Assembly (NCBI GenBank): GCA_934678915.1
Contig: CAKUSF010000047.1
Location: forward strand, 1 to 15,142
Direction: 5' to 3'
DNA length: 15,142 nucleotides
DNA from: an uncultured Bacteroidales bacterium
GTDB lineage: Bacteria > Bacteroidota > Bacteroidia > Bacteroidales > UBA932
Shown piece after piece: positions 13,492-15,142 of this stretch; position 1 is the first letter of the stretch; the number at the start of each line of letters is the position of its first letter. The notes below the pieces were generated by a model. The model did not search any database, was not told the DNA's origin, and saw nothing but the letters and a program-made list of their open reading frames with translations. Made by a program: the position numbers and the translations under genes.

Positions 13492-15039
13492 ATGCGAAAA
13501 AAACAAGTAAAAAGAAAGATGCAAAACTTGGATTCCATAGACCTCAGCGGGACTCAGCGGCGTGCGGTGATGAAGATCGCGGTTGAGCTGGTTAAGGCGG
13601 ACAATCGGATCCACTCGAAGGAAGTCTCAGTTTTAGACGAATTGCAGTCAAGTTTAAGGTTGGAACAGAGTGAGTTAGATCTCATTCACTACCTTTCGCT
13701 TGAGAGCGCGGTGGACTGTCTCAAGGATTTGGACGAAGATTCAACGAAGGACATCATCAGTCTTTTCAACGAGATAATGTGCTCCGACAGTGACATCGAC
13801 TTCGATGAGAATCTTCTGCTGGCCTCCATTTCACTGTCCTGCGACAGTTTCTCAAGAGACTGGTGCAAAATACTATCTGCCGATGCCACTGAATCGGAAG
13901 CCCCTGAAAAACAGATAGTTTTCCTTGAGAGCAGGGCTTCAGAAGCCGCCCATCTGGTTCTCGATGACAAGTACGACAACCTGCTCATTTCAAAGGCTTT
14001 CTGTGACATAGGAATAGAATTTTTCTACCTTCCAGACATACTTCGAGAATTTTGTCGCCATCTTGAAGGCGACGACAAATTCGGACTCCTCAAGCGCTCA
14101 ATGGAATACCTTGTGCCGGCTGGGGACAAAATCAGATCCGGCAATCTCAAGGAATCACTTGCAAGTCTCGACACCAGAACATTCTACCATCTAATCCTTT
14201 CCAAGTTCAACATCACTCCGGACAGGATTCCTTATCCAGCGTTCCTGCTAATAAAAATCAGGAACAGTCAAGTCTTGGATGACAGCGACACAATGCGACC
14301 GACGGTGGATTTCCTCTGCATAGACCTCTCCTCCGAGGTAAAAAAGCGGATCCTGACGTTCGTCTCCCGTTTCGACGAGAAGCGCGACCTGCTCTCCTAC
14401 AAAGGCTACTACAAGTTCCTGTACGACTACCTCAGCGCTGAGGCGAAAATCACCAACCCCATCAGCATCAATTCAAAAGACGACTTCACACTCGAATCAG
14501 GCGACATCATCAGATTCAAGTCAGCCCCGCAGGCAAAGACCTTCTACTTACTCCTCCTGAGCAGAGGCGACAAAGGAATATCCCAGACCGACTTCATCAA
14601 AGCCGTCTCTTTCCTCAAAGCATTGGACATCAATGAATATCTCACCTCAACAGGAGATTTTGACCTTTCCCGTTTCAAGGAAAGTCTCGCCGGCAAGGAT
14701 GATGAATATGCCCGGGTGATCCTCGACACGATCGCCATCTACCGTTCATTCTCGACCAAGGACAGCGGAAGGAAGGATTTCCTTGAATATGTCCAAAGCA
14801 TCCTCCAGCACCGAAGTTCGCTTAAGACGTACATCAACACCGGTTTTGCCTCCGCCCGTAAACTTGCAAACCCAGAACAATATCTAGTTAGCTTCAATCC
14901 AGACACCAAAACCTACTCCGTCTCCGCCAGCCCTTCCCTCTTCACCGTCACCTCAGAAGCTTCTTCCTCCACCCCATTGACCGACTCTCCTCTTTGGAAA
15001 GCAGCCTTTCTTTCCTCCCATACCAAAAATCAAATATAA
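13492..15039 (+). CDS. TerB-like N-terminal domain protein of unknown function
   Basis: A 515-residue soluble protein with no signal peptide or membrane helix. Residues about 22-90 look like a TerB-type helical bundle: RAVMKIAVELVKADNRIHSK followed by EVSVLDEL, matching the acidic ADxxI...E...L pattern of TerB folds that are thought to bind metal or act as scaffolds. A second acidic helical stretch follows (DSDIDFDENLLL). A segment near residues 349-375 (KTFYLLLLSRGDKGISQTDF) looks like a small helix-turn or winged-helix element. The tail after about residue 480 is Ser/Thr-rich and probably disordered. I do not recognise the full-length family. Two starts are possible: the ATG at 13492, and one at 13519 giving MQNLDSIDLSG; the leading basic MRKKQVKRK may be an artefact. 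It stands alone after the repeat cluster. Base composition resembles the core genes. Confidence 0.65.
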   Translation: MRKKQVKRKMQNLDSIDLSGTQRRAVMKIAVELVKADNRIHSKEVSVLDELQSSLRLEQSELDLIHYLSLESAVDCLKDLDEDSTKDIISLFNEIMCSDSDIDFDENLLLASISLSCDSFSRDWCKILSADATESEAPEKQIVFLESRASEAAHLVLDDKYDNLLISKAFCDIGIEFFYLPDILREFCRHLEGDDKFGLLKRSMEYLVPAGDKIRSGNLKESLASLDTRTFYHLILSKFNITPDRIPYPAFLLIKIRNSQVLDDSDTMRPTVDFLCIDLSSEVKKRILTFVSRFDEKRDLLSYKGYYKFLYDYLSAEAKITNPISINSKDDFTLESGDIIRFKSAPQAKTFYLLLLSRGDKGISQTDFIKAVSFLKALDINEYLTSTGDFDLSRFKESLAGKDDEYARVILDTIAIYRSFSTKDSGRKDFLEYVQSILQHRSSLKTYINTGFASARKLANPEQYLVSFNPDTKTYSVSASPSLFTVTSEASSSTPLTDSPLWKAAFLSSHTKNQI

Positions 15040-15101
15040 TTTGCTTATTCCTAAAAAAGATATAACTTCTCATTTTTGACACTTACTTTCAGAGAGAATA
15101 A

Positions 15102-15134
15102 ACCCCCAGACCGCTGTAGTGGCGATATGGGGGT
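15102..15134. terminator. Hairpin after the TerB-like gene, possible bidirectional terminator
   Basis: ACCCCCA (15102-15108) pairs with TGGGGGT (15128-15134), and inside it CCGC (15111-15114) can pair with GTGG (15119-15122). It lies 62 bases after the stop at 15039. Downstream tracts (TGTTGTT on plus, TTTATTC on minus) are only weakly T-rich, and the right edge cuts the context, so it could instead belong to an element outside the window. Confidence 0.4.
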
Positions 15135-15142
15135 GTGTTGTT

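Overview
The window looks like a chromosomal segment of an anaerobic gut-type Bacteroidales (Bacteroidota). The evidence is an outer-membrane beta-barrel protein with a carboxypeptidase-regulatory-like and plug-like N-terminus, a secreted C1 aminopeptidase, rubrerythrin, several upstream sequences matching the Bacteroidota -7 box TAnnTTTG, and AT-rich starts that mostly lack Shine-Dalgarno sequences. I cannot name a genus. No tRNA, rRNA, CRISPR array or transposase gene is visible.

Layout. (1) 1-1894, minus strand: a tightly overlapping run of a putative lipoprotein, a DEDDy 3'-5' exonuclease and the N-terminal third or more of the 23S rRNA methyltransferase RlmI, which runs off the left edge. 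The rlmI frame carries an in-frame cluster of degenerate palindromic repeats (145-228). (2) 2026-3150, plus strand: a glycerate 2-kinase with its own promoter. (3) 3207-6340, minus strand: an acyl carrier protein with an N-terminal signal peptide, whose stop codon overlaps the start of a 927-aa outer-membrane barrel by one base (TAATG). An exported ACP coupled to a barrel is the most unusual arrangement here and the best candidate for an undescribed system. (4) 6543-9714, minus strand: an apparent operon of rubrerythrin, secreted C1 peptidase, phosphatidylserine synthase (pssA) and a small alpha/beta hydrolase, with gaps of 11, 34 and 19 bases.

(5) 9715-10588 is mostly gene-free. It holds a possible long rubrerythrin leader, two hairpin-capable stretches and a pair of GGGTGCA hairpins. 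A matching pair lies at 6473-6554, so the two pairs bracket the rubrerythrin-to-hydrolase block. (6) 10589-13174, plus strand, reads as accessory DNA: a headless 3' fragment of an outer-membrane barrel gene, then a Cys-rich 180-aa protein overlapping a radical SAM/SPASM enzyme by 8 bases, then a DUF1810 protein. This stretch (apart from the DUF1810 gene) looks more AT-rich than its neighbours. (7) 13202-13335: five short repeats in alternating orientation that can fold into mutually exclusive hairpins. (8) 13492-15039, plus strand: a 515-aa protein with a TerB-like N-terminus and no recognised function, followed by a hairpin at the right edge.

Functional links. The overlaps imply co-translation within three sets: lipoprotein/exonuclease/RlmI, ACP/barrel, and Cys-rich protein/radical SAM enzyme. 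pssA, the hydrolase and the exported ACP form a loosely lipid-related neighbourhood, but the hairpin pair at 6473-6554 and a separate promoter before the ACP suggest they are different transcription units.
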